NCBI RefSeq assembly: GCF_002887815.1
Contig: NZ_PDHO01000021.1
Span: 20,222-84,221, forward strand
Reading direction: 5' to 3'
DNA: 64,000 nt
Source: Mycobacterium sp. ENV421
Lineage (GTDB): Bacteria > Actinomycetota > Actinomycetes > Mycobacteriales > Mycobacteriaceae
The notes beneath the pieces are model-generated. The model did not search any database. It had not been told where the DNA came from and was given only the letters and a program-made list of their open reading frames with translations. Made by a program: the position numbers and the translations under genes. Positions 9,237-17,037 of the stretch are shown here, piece after piece (position 1 is the first letter of the stretch; the number at the start of each line of letters is the position of its first letter).

Positions 9237-10832
9237 TCAGTGAGCCGCGTTCTGCGAAAAAGCCAACGACCAGCCGTCGCCGGTACGCACCGCGACACTG
9301 GTGTTGCGACGGGGCCGCCGGCGGATCGGTCCCGTGATCGCGGTGCGGGCTTGGATCAACGCCACATCGGGTGTGAGATAACGCAGTCGGGTGATGTGGG
9401 TGGGCGCCCGGCGGCGACGCGCCTGACGGTCGACAAGCGCACGAATGGCCTGTTCGTCGCTTCCATTGAGCGACGAATGCGACGTGGCGGGCTGGGTGAA
9501 GAGTGTCGCTCGCGGATGGCGCAGGTCGGCGAGCAGGACTCGCGCGAGAAAGCGCCGGTCCCGCAGCCTTGCGGGCGGATCGATGAGGCCACGGACTCGT
9601 AAAATCTGTTCCGCCACAGCGATATCGGTGCCGGCAGCGCGCAATACCGCACGCTGCAGCCACGCCTGCGTGCGGTGCACCGAGGCGAGCTGGGGCTGAT
9701 CGATGGTCCGGTTGACCGCCCACACCGGTCGGATGGATTCGGCCGCGGCTCGATAGAAGCGCCGGGGCAGGTCGGCGGAGCCCGTACCCAGGCAGTCGCG
9801 TAACGAAAGGGCCTGCAGGGCAGCCATGGTCATGCCTTGTCCATGGAGCGGGTTTAGGCTGCACAGAGCGTCGCCGAGGACAACCAGGCCCGGCGGTAGA
9901 TCCGGCAATTGTTCATAGCGTCGCCACACCGCGCGGGTGTTGCGTGAGATCGAGATCTCGCCGATACAGGTGGCGTCACGTAGTCCGGCCACCATCTCGG
10001 CGGGCAACATCCGCTCGACTGTTCGCATCATCTCGGCGTATGTGCTTGGTGGCGAGCCACATTCATCTGAGCAGGACACCGCCAGCATCCAGGTGTCGCG
10101 TTCGTACGCGACGAGCATCGCTCCCGGCGCCTGCCTGCCCTGATTGACAAAGACCAGCCGCTGCCGAATGCGTCCCGGCGGGATACGTAAGAGCTGACTC
10201 GAGTACCCCCCGGTCGACGGGACCCGGTCCTCAGGCATCGCACCAAATCCCTGGTTCGTCAGGAAGCGTGCCGAGCACGCCGCGCGCCCGGTGGCGTCGA
10301 CCACCAGATCGCCGCGGAGGATTGTCGCGCTGCCGGTCGCGCGGTCGATGATCCGCACGCCGGTGACCGAACCGTCCGCGAGCACCGGCCCCACGATGTT
10401 CCGCTGTCCGATGACGGTGACGTTCGCCAGCCCCGTCACGCGCCGGCGCAGATGAAACTCGAGGAACGGCCGACTGGCTTGGTAGGCCGCGACGGCTTGC
10501 GGATCTGCCAGGCGGCCAACGGGATTGATCTCATGATTTCCGATCCGGACATAGACCCGCGACAGGTCATCACCGTCGTCGACGACGGCCCCGTCCGCTC
10601 CCATCTCCTCGAGCATCCCGGGAAACAGCTCTCCGATCGCCTGCGTCCCGCGACTGAGCAGGCTGTGCAGATGGCGTCCCTGCGGCACGCCGGTCCGCTG
10701 CTCGGCGCGATCAGGCAGCGTGTCGCGTTCCACCACGGTGACCGACGCATAGAACTCCGAGAGCACCCGCGCGGCGAGCAGTCCCGCCATACCGGCGCCC
10801 AGAACAACCGCGTGCGAACCCAATTCGGCCAT
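9237..10832 (-). CDS. FAD-dependent monooxygenase with a shortened NTF2-like (SgcJ/EcaC) C-terminal segment
   Basis: 531 residues from the ATG at 10832, which is preceded by GGAGGCGATCAG; an ATG nine codons upstream has no such site. Residues 9-17 give the FAD motif VLGAGMAGL, and GDALCSLNPLHGQGM near residue 310 is the second FAD contact, so this is a group A flavoprotein hydroxylase/epoxidase-like enzyme. Its substrate is unknown. The last 74 residues (458-531) are not flavoprotein-like. They begin DEQAIRALVDRQA and continue with ITRLRYLTPDVALIQA and NTSVAVRTGDGWSLAFSQN, which match the two ends of an SgcJ/EcaC (SnoaL-like) domain, but the roughly 50 residues normally between them are absent. 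The region upstream (10895-10940) is unusually AT-rich. Confidence 0.8.
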   Translation of the reverse strand: MAELGSHAVVLGAGMAGLLAARVLSEFYASVTVVERDTLPDRAEQRTGVPQGRHLHSLLSRGTQAIGELFPGMLEEMGADGAVVDDGDDLSRVYVRIGNHEINPVGRLADPQAVAAYQASRPFLEFHLRRRVTGLANVTVIGQRNIVGPVLADGSVTGVRIIDRATGSATILRGDLVVDATGRAACSARFLTNQGFGAMPEDRVPSTGGYSSQLLRIPPGRIRQRLVFVNQGRQAPGAMLVAYERDTWMLAVSCSDECGSPPSTYAEMMRTVERMLPAEMVAGLRDATCIGEISISRNTRAVWRRYEQLPDLPPGLVVLGDALCSLNPLHGQGMTMAALQALSLRDCLGTGSADLPRRFYRAAAESIRPVWAVNRTIDQPQLASVHRTQAWLQRAVLRAAGTDIAVAEQILRVRGLIDPPARLRDRRFLARVLLADLRHPRATLFTQPATSHSSLNGSDEQAIRALVDRQARRRRAPTHITRLRYLTPDVALIQARTAITGPIRRRPRRNTSVAVRTGDGWSLAFSQNAAH

Positions 10833-11049
10833 CTGATCGCCTCCGTCCCGCTGCGCCATGCGGTGGCATCCGCAGCCATGAGAAGTGACCCTACACCAAG
10901 ATTAAGAAAAATAAGGGAAACTTATGGAAATTCTAAGGAGCTGCCGCAACCGGTGCCACTCGCGCTCACCGAGCCTGTTGTTACCGCGCCCTCTTCTCGC
11001 AGTTCTTCTCGGTAACAACAGCGTCGACGACGTCATCGCCGCACCCGCA

Positions 11050-12327
11050 CTACACGCGAGCGAAATCGGTTTTGCCGCGCTCGAATTCGGCCAGCATGTC
11101 GGCGGTCAGGGTCGGTCGGACCTCGCCGATCGCAGCGAGGTAGTCCTCGGTGGTGGCCGGCTGGCCGAGGCCGTGGCGCATCTCGCGCTCGAAGGCGGCC
11201 TGTGCGCCTTTGCGCGCCGCGAACTCGATGTCGGCCGGGGTGAAGAACTCCGAGGCGCCGACCAGACCGTCGACGTCGACATGGACAAGCGCCTTGCCGA
11301 GGTAGCGCTGCCACACCGCCCTGCGGGCCGGTTGGTCCGGCGGACCGACGGGGATCACGTAGTCGAAGCGGCCGGGCCGCAGAAACGCCGAGTCCAGGGA
11401 GTGGACGGCGTTGGTCGCGCACACCAGAAGCCGGTTGTCCTTCTGCCGGAAGGCCGGGATCAGCTTCAGGAGTTCGTTGGTGACCCCCAGCTCGGCGGTG
11501 CTCGCGCCGGAGCGTGCGGTCGCGATCTCCTCCACCTCGTCGATGAACAACACCAGTTCGTCGAGTTCAGCCAGTTCGGCGAACGCCTCCCGCAGCGAGG
11601 CCGCCAGCCCACCGTTGCCGGTGGCTGCCAGCCGCGACGGGAAGAGCTCCACGAACGGCCAGCCGAGCCGCGACGAGATCGCCTTCGCGAAGCTCGTCTT
11701 CCCGGTTCCGGGCGGTCCGAACAGGATCACCGCTTTGGGCGGCTGCACCCCGTAGCGCTCAGCGACGTCCGGGTGCGCCAGCGGGTCGACGATGCGCCGC
11801 TCGATGATCTGCTTCTCCTGCTCCATGCCGGCCATCTCGTCGAATAGGCCGGGCGGCAGGAACTGACCGCCGAGTTCGTCGAGCAGATTCGCCTGGTCCA
11901 GGCCCAGATGCTCGACCATCTCGAAATAGACCAAACCCTCCCGGCGGGCGTAGCCGGAGTTCTCCATCGCCGCCGCACCGGTGGCCCCGTCGGGCAACAC
12001 CGCGCAGATGCGTCGCACCCCCTGCGCACGCAGCCGTCGCTCCAGGTCACTGAGCAGAGCGCTGCCGATGCCGCGGTAGCGCCACCGCGAGCCGAGCGCG
12101 ACCAGCAGAATCCAGGCCCGTTCGCCCTGGGTCTGCGCCACGGCCATGGCGACCACCTCGTCGCCCACTTCGGCGACCACGGCCGGCTGCCCGGAACGCG
12201 CGGCGGCCATCACCTCGGCAACGGTGAACACCGGCTCACCCGACCCGGGCGCACGGCTCTGATCCCACACCTGGATCGCTTGGTCGATGTCATCGTCGCG
12301 GTAGTCGCGCAAACGCCATGGCGGCAT
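11050..12327 (-). CDS. GNAT acetyltransferase fused to an AAA+ ATPase
   Basis: 425 residues, with the start set by GAGGAGGTGGGCC before ATG at 12327. Residues 1-140 are a GNAT fold with the acetyl-CoA loop RWRYRGIGSALL (81-92) and an ENSGYARREGLVYFEM end strand. Residues 160-425 are an AAA+ module: Walker A GPPGTGKT (204-211), Walker B LVLFIDEVEE (258-267), sensor 1 CATN (303-306), and LRPGRFD with candidate arginine fingers (316-322). The AAA part is closest in style to the FtsH/Cdc48/proteasomal ATPase type. A plausible but unproven role is acetylation coupled to remodelling or unfolding of a partner protein. It is divergent from cstA, and its partner is not obvious from the neighbours. Confidence 0.85.
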   Translation of the reverse strand: MPPWRLRDYRDDDIDQAIQVWDQSRAPGSGEPVFTVAEVMAAARSGQPAVVAEVGDEVVAMAVAQTQGERAWILLVALGSRWRYRGIGSALLSDLERRLRAQGVRRICAVLPDGATGAAAMENSGYARREGLVYFEMVEHLGLDQANLLDELGGQFLPPGLFDEMAGMEQEKQIIERRIVDPLAHPDVAERYGVQPPKAVILFGPPGTGKTSFAKAISSRLGWPFVELFPSRLAATGNGGLAASLREAFAELAELDELVLFIDEVEEIATARSGASTAELGVTNELLKLIPAFRQKDNRLLVCATNAVHSLDSAFLRPGRFDYVIPVGPPDQPARRAVWQRYLGKALVHVDVDGLVGASEFFTPADIEFAARKGAQAAFEREMRHGLGQPATTEDYLAAIGEVRPTLTADMLAEFERGKTDFARV

Positions 12328-12522
12328 GGCCCACCTCCTCGGTTGCGATAGAGGGTGACGGCACAAGCCGCGAGGGGCATCCCCCAAGCGGGTGGTTTCG
12401 GGATGGGACCGACTGGTCGCAGACCCGCCGAAATCCGCCCCAATTGGAGGCCCGCCGAACCTGTGAATGAAAGGATCACCGCACGGCCCGACACTGCACA
12501 TCTGGCGCAAGGGAGAAACACT

Positions 12523-14817
12523 GTGGCTGCACCGACCGGCGCGCCGTCGGAACACATGGAAGAGACCAGGGGCGACGTCACCTACATCCGCACCGACCCT
12601 GAGCTGCCGCCGGTGGCCATCGTCGACCGGTCACCGATCACGCTCCGGCACAAGCTGATCTTCGGTGCCGTCGCGGTCCTGGGCGCGATCGCATGGGCGA
12701 TCATCGCGTTCTTCCGCGGCGAGACCGTCAACGCGGTGTGGTTCGTCATCGCCGCGATCTGCACCTACGTCATCGGATACCGGTTCTACGCCCGGCTCAT
12801 CGAGATGAAGATCGTGCGCCCGCGCGACGAACACGCCACTCCCGCCGAGATCTTCGAGAACGGTACCGATTACATGCCCACCGACCGGCGGGTGCTGTTC
12901 GGTCACCACTTCGCGGCGATCGCCGGGGCGGGCCCGCTCGTCGGACCGGTGCTGGCCATGCAGATGGGATATCTACCCGGCACGATCTGGATCATCCTCG
13001 GCGCGGTCTTCGCCGGCTGCGTCCAGGACTATCTGGTGCTGGCGATCTCCACCCGCCGCCGCGGACGGTCTCTCGGCCAGATGGCCCGCGACGAGCTGGG
13101 GGCGTTCGGCGGGGCGGCGGCGATCATCGCGGTGCTGGCCATCATGGTGATCCTGCTTGCGGTGCTCGCGCTGGTCGTGGTCGGCGCGCTCGCCGAAAGC
13201 CCATGGGGGGTGTTCTCCATCGCGATGACGATTCCGATCGCCATCTTCATGGGTCTCTATCTGCGTTTCCTGCGGCCGGGACGAGTCTCCGAAGTCTCCG
13301 TGATCGGCGTCGCCCTGCTGCTGCTCGCCGTCGCCAGCGGCGGATGGGTGGCCGGAACCGATTGGGGCGCAGACTGGTTCACCCTGTCCAAGGTCACCCT
13401 GTCGTGGTGCATCATCATCTACGGCCTTGCGGCCTCGGTGCTGCCGGTGTGGTTCTTGCTGGCGCCGCGCGATTACCTGTCTACGTTCATGAAGGTCGGC
13501 ACCATCGCGCTGCTGGCGGTCGGGATCTTGCTGGCCCGGCCGATCATGGAGGCCCCGGCGGTGTCCAAGTTCGCCGAGAGCGGCTCCGGTCCGGTGTTCG
13601 CCGGATCGCTGTTCCCGTTCTTGTTCATCACCATCGCCTGCGGCGCGCTGTCCGGTTTCCACTCGCTGATCTCATCGGGCACCACGCCCAAGCTTCTGGA
13701 GAAGGAAAGCCAGATGCGCTTGATCGGCTACGGCGGCATGCTCACCGAGTCGTTCGTGGCGATCATGGCGTTGATCACCGCCGCCATCCTCAACCAGCAC
13801 CTCTACTTCGCGATCAACGCGCCATCTGCCCAGACCGGCGCGACGGCCGAGACGGCCGCCAAGTACGTCAACGGCCTTGGCCTGTCCGGCGCCCCGATCA
13901 CCCCGGCGGAGATCAATGACGCCGCCGCGAGCGTCGGTGAGCACTCGATCATCTCGCGCACCGGTGGGGCACCGACGCTGGCGTTCGGCATGTCCGAGGT
14001 GCTGCACCAGGTGTTCGGCGGACCGGGGTTGAGGGCGTTCTGGTACCACTTCGCGATCATGTTCGAGGCGTTGTTCATTCTGACCACCGTCGACGCCGGC
14101 ACCCGGGTCGCCCGGTTCATGCTCTCCGACGGACTGGCCAACCTCGGCGGCCCGTTCACCCGGTTGCGCAATCCGAGCTGGCGGGTGGGGGCATGGATCT
14201 GCAGTGTCGTGGTGGTTGCCGGCTGGGGTTCCATCCTGCTGATGGGTGTCACCGATCCCCTCGGCGGAATCAACACGCTGTTCCCGCTGTTCGGCATCGC
14301 CAACCAGCTGCTCGCCGCGATAGCGCTGACCGTCGTGACCGTGGTGGTGATCAAGCGGGGTCTGCTGAAATGGGCGTGGATTCCGGCGATCCCGCTGCTG
14401 TGGGATTTGACGGTCACGCTCACCGCGTCGTGGCAGAAGATCTTCTCGGGTGATCCGAAGGTGGGCTACTGGACTCAGCACTTCCAGTACCGCGCCGCCG
14501 CGGAGGCGGGCAAGACAGCGTTCGGATCGGCCAAGAACGCCGACCAGCTGCACGCCGTCATCCGCAACACCTTCATTCAGGGCACGCTGTCGATCGTGTT
14601 CGCCGCCGCGGTGGTCATCGTGTTCACCGTCGGCGTGATCGTGGCGGTGCGGGCCATCCGGGGCGGCGGCCCGCCGCTGAGCGACGACACCCCGGTGCCG
14701 TCGAAAATCTTCGGGCCGTCCGGGTTGATCTCCACCTCCGCGGAGAAGGAGGTGCAGAAGGAATGGGACGCGCTACCCGCGCAGCACGCCAAATCCGTTG
14801 GTACGTCGGCGCATTGA
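12523..14817 (+). CDS. cstA: Carbon starvation protein CstA, peptide/pyruvate transporter family
   Basis: 764 residues from the GTG at 12523, which has AAGGGAGAAACACT in front and gives an MAAPT-type N-terminus like other mycobacterial CstA proteins. A cytoplasmic N-terminal tail (1-45) is followed by many membrane spans. Family signatures include YRFYARLIEMKIVRPRDEHATPAEI, HHFAAIAGAGPLVGPVLA, GCVQDY, SGFHSLISSGTTPK and ITDPLGGINTLFPLFGIANQLLA-like text near the C-terminus. CstA proteins take up peptides or pyruvate when carbon runs low. The small YbdD-type gene starts inside its last codons, as is usual for this transporter pair. Divergent from the GNAT-AAA gene, with about 195 bases between their starts. 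Confidence 0.93.
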   Translation: MAAPTGAPSEHMEETRGDVTYIRTDPELPPVAIVDRSPITLRHKLIFGAVAVLGAIAWAIIAFFRGETVNAVWFVIAAICTYVIGYRFYARLIEMKIVRPRDEHATPAEIFENGTDYMPTDRRVLFGHHFAAIAGAGPLVGPVLAMQMGYLPGTIWIILGAVFAGCVQDYLVLAISTRRRGRSLGQMARDELGAFGGAAAIIAVLAIMVILLAVLALVVVGALAESPWGVFSIAMTIPIAIFMGLYLRFLRPGRVSEVSVIGVALLLLAVASGGWVAGTDWGADWFTLSKVTLSWCIIIYGLAASVLPVWFLLAPRDYLSTFMKVGTIALLAVGILLARPIMEAPAVSKFAESGSGPVFAGSLFPFLFITIACGALSGFHSLISSGTTPKLLEKESQMRLIGYGGMLTESFVAIMALITAAILNQHLYFAINAPSAQTGATAETAAKYVNGLGLSGAPITPAEINDAAASVGEHSIISRTGGAPTLAFGMSEVLHQVFGGPGLRAFWYHFAIMFEALFILTTVDAGTRVARFMLSDGLANLGGPFTRLRNPSWRVGAWICSVVVVAGWGSILLMGVTDPLGGINTLFPLFGIANQLLAAIALTVVTVVVIKRGLLKWAWIPAIPLLWDLTVTLTASWQKIFSGDPKVGYWTQHFQYRAAAEAGKTAFGSAKNADQLHAVIRNTFIQGTLSIVFAAAVVIVFTVGVIVAVRAIRGGGPPLSDDTPVPSKIFGPSGLISTSAEKEVQKEWDALPAQHAKSVGTSAH

Positions 14818-14954
14818 TGGGCGATAGTCACTACCGCCGCTACGTCGAGCATCGCGTCCGCACCCACCCGGGCGAGCCTGTGCTGAGCGAGGCGCAGTAC
14901 TGGCGCAAGCGGCACAGCGACGCCGACGCCAACCCGAGCGCCCGCTGCTGCTAA
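14763..14954 (+). CDS. YbdD/YjiX family small protein (CstA partner)
   Basis: 63 residues with the DUF466 pattern: RQIRWYVGALMGDSHYRRYVEHR, then HPGEPVLSEAQYWRKRH, and the terminal Arg-Cys-Cys. In Escherichia coli the equivalent YbdD and YjiX proteins are needed for pyruvate uptake by their CstA-type transporters, so it is likely a transporter subunit or accessory factor. It starts 55 nt inside cstA, with AAGGAGGTGCAGAAGGA just before the ATG, so translational coupling to cstA is likely. Its stop overlaps by 2-4 nt the end of the convergent kinase gene. Confidence 0.85.
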   Translation: MGRATRAARQIRWYVGALMGDSHYRRYVEHRVRTHPGEPVLSEAQYWRKRHSDADANPSARCC

Positions 14955-15571
14955 CAGCCGTCGACGACGAGATCGCAACGCGGCCTTGCAGTCGCGATCA
15001 GCCGGGCGTTCGATTCGTCGACGGCGTCCACCCACTCCGCCGCGGCCTGCGGGGTGCGGCCGCCCTCGACGTGCCGCCGAACCAACCGCACCCGCCGCTG
15101 CCGCGCCGGGCAGTCGACGTAGTACAGCCGGTTCAGCAGCGGCCGCACCTGCGCCCACGCGCCGTCGGGCAAACCCAGATAGTTGCCTTCGGTGATCACC
15201 AGCCGACTGGTCGCGGGCACCACATGACCTGCGGCCACCGGTTCGTCGAGGCGACGCTCGAAGGCAGGCACATAGACATCTTCACGGCCGTACTCCTCGA
15301 CGATGCGACGCAGGACGGCCAGATAACCGGCGGCGTCGAAGGTGTCGGGCGCGCCTTTGCGGTCACGTCGGCCCAACTCCTCGAGCACCGCGTTGGACAG
15401 ATGAAAGCCGTCCATCGGGACGTAGGACGCGCCGTCGAAACGGCCCAAGAGCGCTTGCGCCACCGTCGACTTCCCGGCGCCCGGCGGCCCGGTGATGCCC
15501 ACCAGAACCCGGCCCGGCGCCGTGTCGAGCAGCCCGGCGACGTCGGCGGCGAGTATTTCAACAGCGGACAC
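14951..15571 (-). CDS. Nucleoside/nucleotide kinase family protein (uridine-kinase-like P-loop kinase)
   Basis: 206 residues. Walker A is GITGPPGAGKST (25-36), VPMDGFHLSN follows as in the uridine kinase/PanK fold, and VITEGNYLGLPDGAW provides the downstream acid strand. RLVRRHVEGGRTPQAAAEWV resembles a lid with Arg residues. The family phosphorylates small molecules such as nucleosides, pantothenate or sugars; fructose- and ribulose-type substrates are also possible, so the substrate cannot be told. Convergent with the YbdD gene and no operon partner is visible. Confidence 0.8.
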   Translation of the reverse strand: MSAVEILAADVAGLLDTAPGRVLVGITGPPGAGKSTVAQALLGRFDGASYVPMDGFHLSNAVLEELGRRDRKGAPDTFDAAGYLAVLRRIVEEYGREDVYVPAFERRLDEPVAAGHVVPATSRLVITEGNYLGLPDGAWAQVRPLLNRLYYVDCPARQRRVRLVRRHVEGGRTPQAAAEWVDAVDESNARLIATARPRCDLVVDGC

Positions 15572-15600
15572 GATGGACTGAAACCTACCGTGAACAGACG

Positions 15601-15710
15601 AAAGGCCCGGTCCCTTGTCCAGGGACCGAGCCTCTCAGTGTCACGTGTGGGGGGACGCCCGACGGCGTCCTCCCGACCTGTTCCCCGGGTTGGGGCACCT
15701 CAAACCCGAG
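15601..15710. terminator. Three consecutive hairpins between convergent/divergent genes
   Basis: Three stem-loops lie in 110 bases. The first pairs GGTCCCT (15609-15615) with AGGGACC (15621-15627) and, read on minus, is followed by TTTCGTCTGTT. The second is a long GC stem, GGGGGGACGCC (15649-15659) with GGCGTCCTCCC (15664-15674). The third pairs CGGGTT (15686-15691) with AACCCG (15703-15708). They could be a terminator or a structured leader for the downstream acyl-CoA dehydrogenase operon. No known RNA family was recognised. Confidence 0.4.
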
Positions 15711-15804
15711 AGCGCAGAATGAGTGACACCCAGCGCAAGCCCGCCACCGACGACGGGCTACGGTTACTTCTGAGAACGGCCGTGTGCAGATGGAGGAACA
15801 GCTG

Positions 15805-17037
15805 ATGGACCTGTCGTGGTCGGCGAAAGATCTCGAGTTCCAAGACGAGGTGCGGGCGTTCCTGGACGAGAAGCTCACTCCTGAACTGCGGCAGGCCGGC
15901 CGCCTGATGACCAGCGTCTACGCCGACCACGAGGCCAGCATGGCCTGGCAGGCGATCCTCCACGAGCGGGGCTGGGCCGCTCCGGCGTGGCCGGTCGAAT
16001 ACGGCGGCTGCGATTGGACCCTGACCCAGCACTACATCTTCAGCCGCGAGTCGACTCTCGCCGGGGCTCCGGCGCTGTCGCCGATGGGGATCTCGATGGT
16101 CGCCCACGCCATCATCGCCTACGGCACGCCTGAGCAGAAGGACTACTTCCTCCCCCGCATCCTCACCGGCGAGGTCTTCTTCTGCCAGGGCTATTCCGAA
16201 CCCGAGGCCGGCTCGGACCTGGCGTCGCTGTCGATGTCGGCGGTGCGGGACGGCGACGACCTGGTCTGCACGGGCAGCAAGATCTGGACCACCCATGCCG
16301 GCGAGGCCAACTGGATCTTCGCCCTCGTTCGTACCTCGCGTACGGGCCGCAAGCAGCAGGGCATCACCTTCGTGCTGATCGACATGAGCACTCCGGGCAT
16401 CGAGATCCGGCCGCTGGTGATGACCTCCGGCGAGCAGGTGCAGAACCAGCTCTTCTTCGACGGGGTGCGGGTGCCCACATCGAATGTGATCGGCCAGATC
16501 GACGACGGCTGGACGGTGGCCAAGTATCTGCTGGAGTTCGAACGCGGCGGCGGCGCGACGGCACCGGGGCTGCAGGCGATGGCCCGGGCCATCGCCACGG
16601 CGGCGACCGAGCAGCCCGGGCCCGACGGCGGCCGGCTGATCGACAACCCGGCGTTCGCCGCCAAGCTCGCCGATGTCGGGATCCGCGCGGAGGTACTCGA
16701 GATCCTCGAATTCCGGGTCCTGACAACGGTCGCCGAAGGCGGCCACCCGGGCGCGGCGTCGTCGATGCTGAAGATCCTGTCCACCGAACTCTCGCAGGCG
16801 ATCACCGAGCTGGCGATGGAAGCGGCCGGCCCGCACGGCCGGGCATACCAGCCGCACGCCACCAAGCCGGGCGGTCCGGTCGCCGACTTCGAGCCGCCGG
16901 CAGACGGCTACGTCAGCGGCCAGCCGTGGCAGGCGGTGGCGCCGCTGCGGTACTTCAACGACCGGGCCGGCTCGATCTACGCGGGCAGCAACGAAATTCA
17001 GCGCAATATTCTGGCCAAAGCGACCCTGGGGCTGTAA
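15805..17037 (+). CDS. Acyl-CoA dehydrogenase, first subunit of a FadE pair
   Basis: 410 residues from the ATG at 15805, chosen over one seven codons upstream because GGAGGAACAGCTG directly precedes it. FAD/substrate motifs include GYSEPEAGSDLASL, KIWTTHAGEANWIFALVRT and the C-terminal YAGSNEIQRNILAKATLGL. In the classical enzyme the catalytic Glu lies in YEGT near the C-terminus; here the text is YAGS, so this subunit lacks a base at that position. It overlaps the next gene by one base (TAATG). Mycobacterial FadE genes arranged like this often encode alpha2-beta2 dehydrogenases for sterol or other bulky side-chain CoA esters; that role is inferred from arrangement. Confidence 0.88.
   Translation: MDLSWSAKDLEFQDEVRAFLDEKLTPELRQAGRLMTSVYADHEASMAWQAILHERGWAAPAWPVEYGGCDWTLTQHYIFSRESTLAGAPALSPMGISMVAHAIIAYGTPEQKDYFLPRILTGEVFFCQGYSEPEAGSDLASLSMSAVRDGDDLVCTGSKIWTTHAGEANWIFALVRTSRTGRKQQGITFVLIDMSTPGIEIRPLVMTSGEQVQNQLFFDGVRVPTSNVIGQIDDGWTVAKYLLEFERGGGATAPGLQAMARAIATAATEQPGPDGGRLIDNPAFAAKLADVGIRAEVLEILEFRVLTTVAEGGHPGAASSMLKILSTELSQAITELAMEAAGPHGRAYQPHATKPGGPVADFEPPADGYVSGQPWQAVAPLRYFNDRAGSIYAGSNEIQRNILAKATLGL

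Noticed and set aside
13672..14553. Long minus frames opposite cstA
   Set aside because: His/Arg/Gly/Asp-rich translation without recognisable family; antisense of a clear transporter gene.
15641..15710. tRNA gene in the hairpin region
   Set aside because: The stems do not form a cloverleaf with anticodon arm and T-arm of the right spacing.
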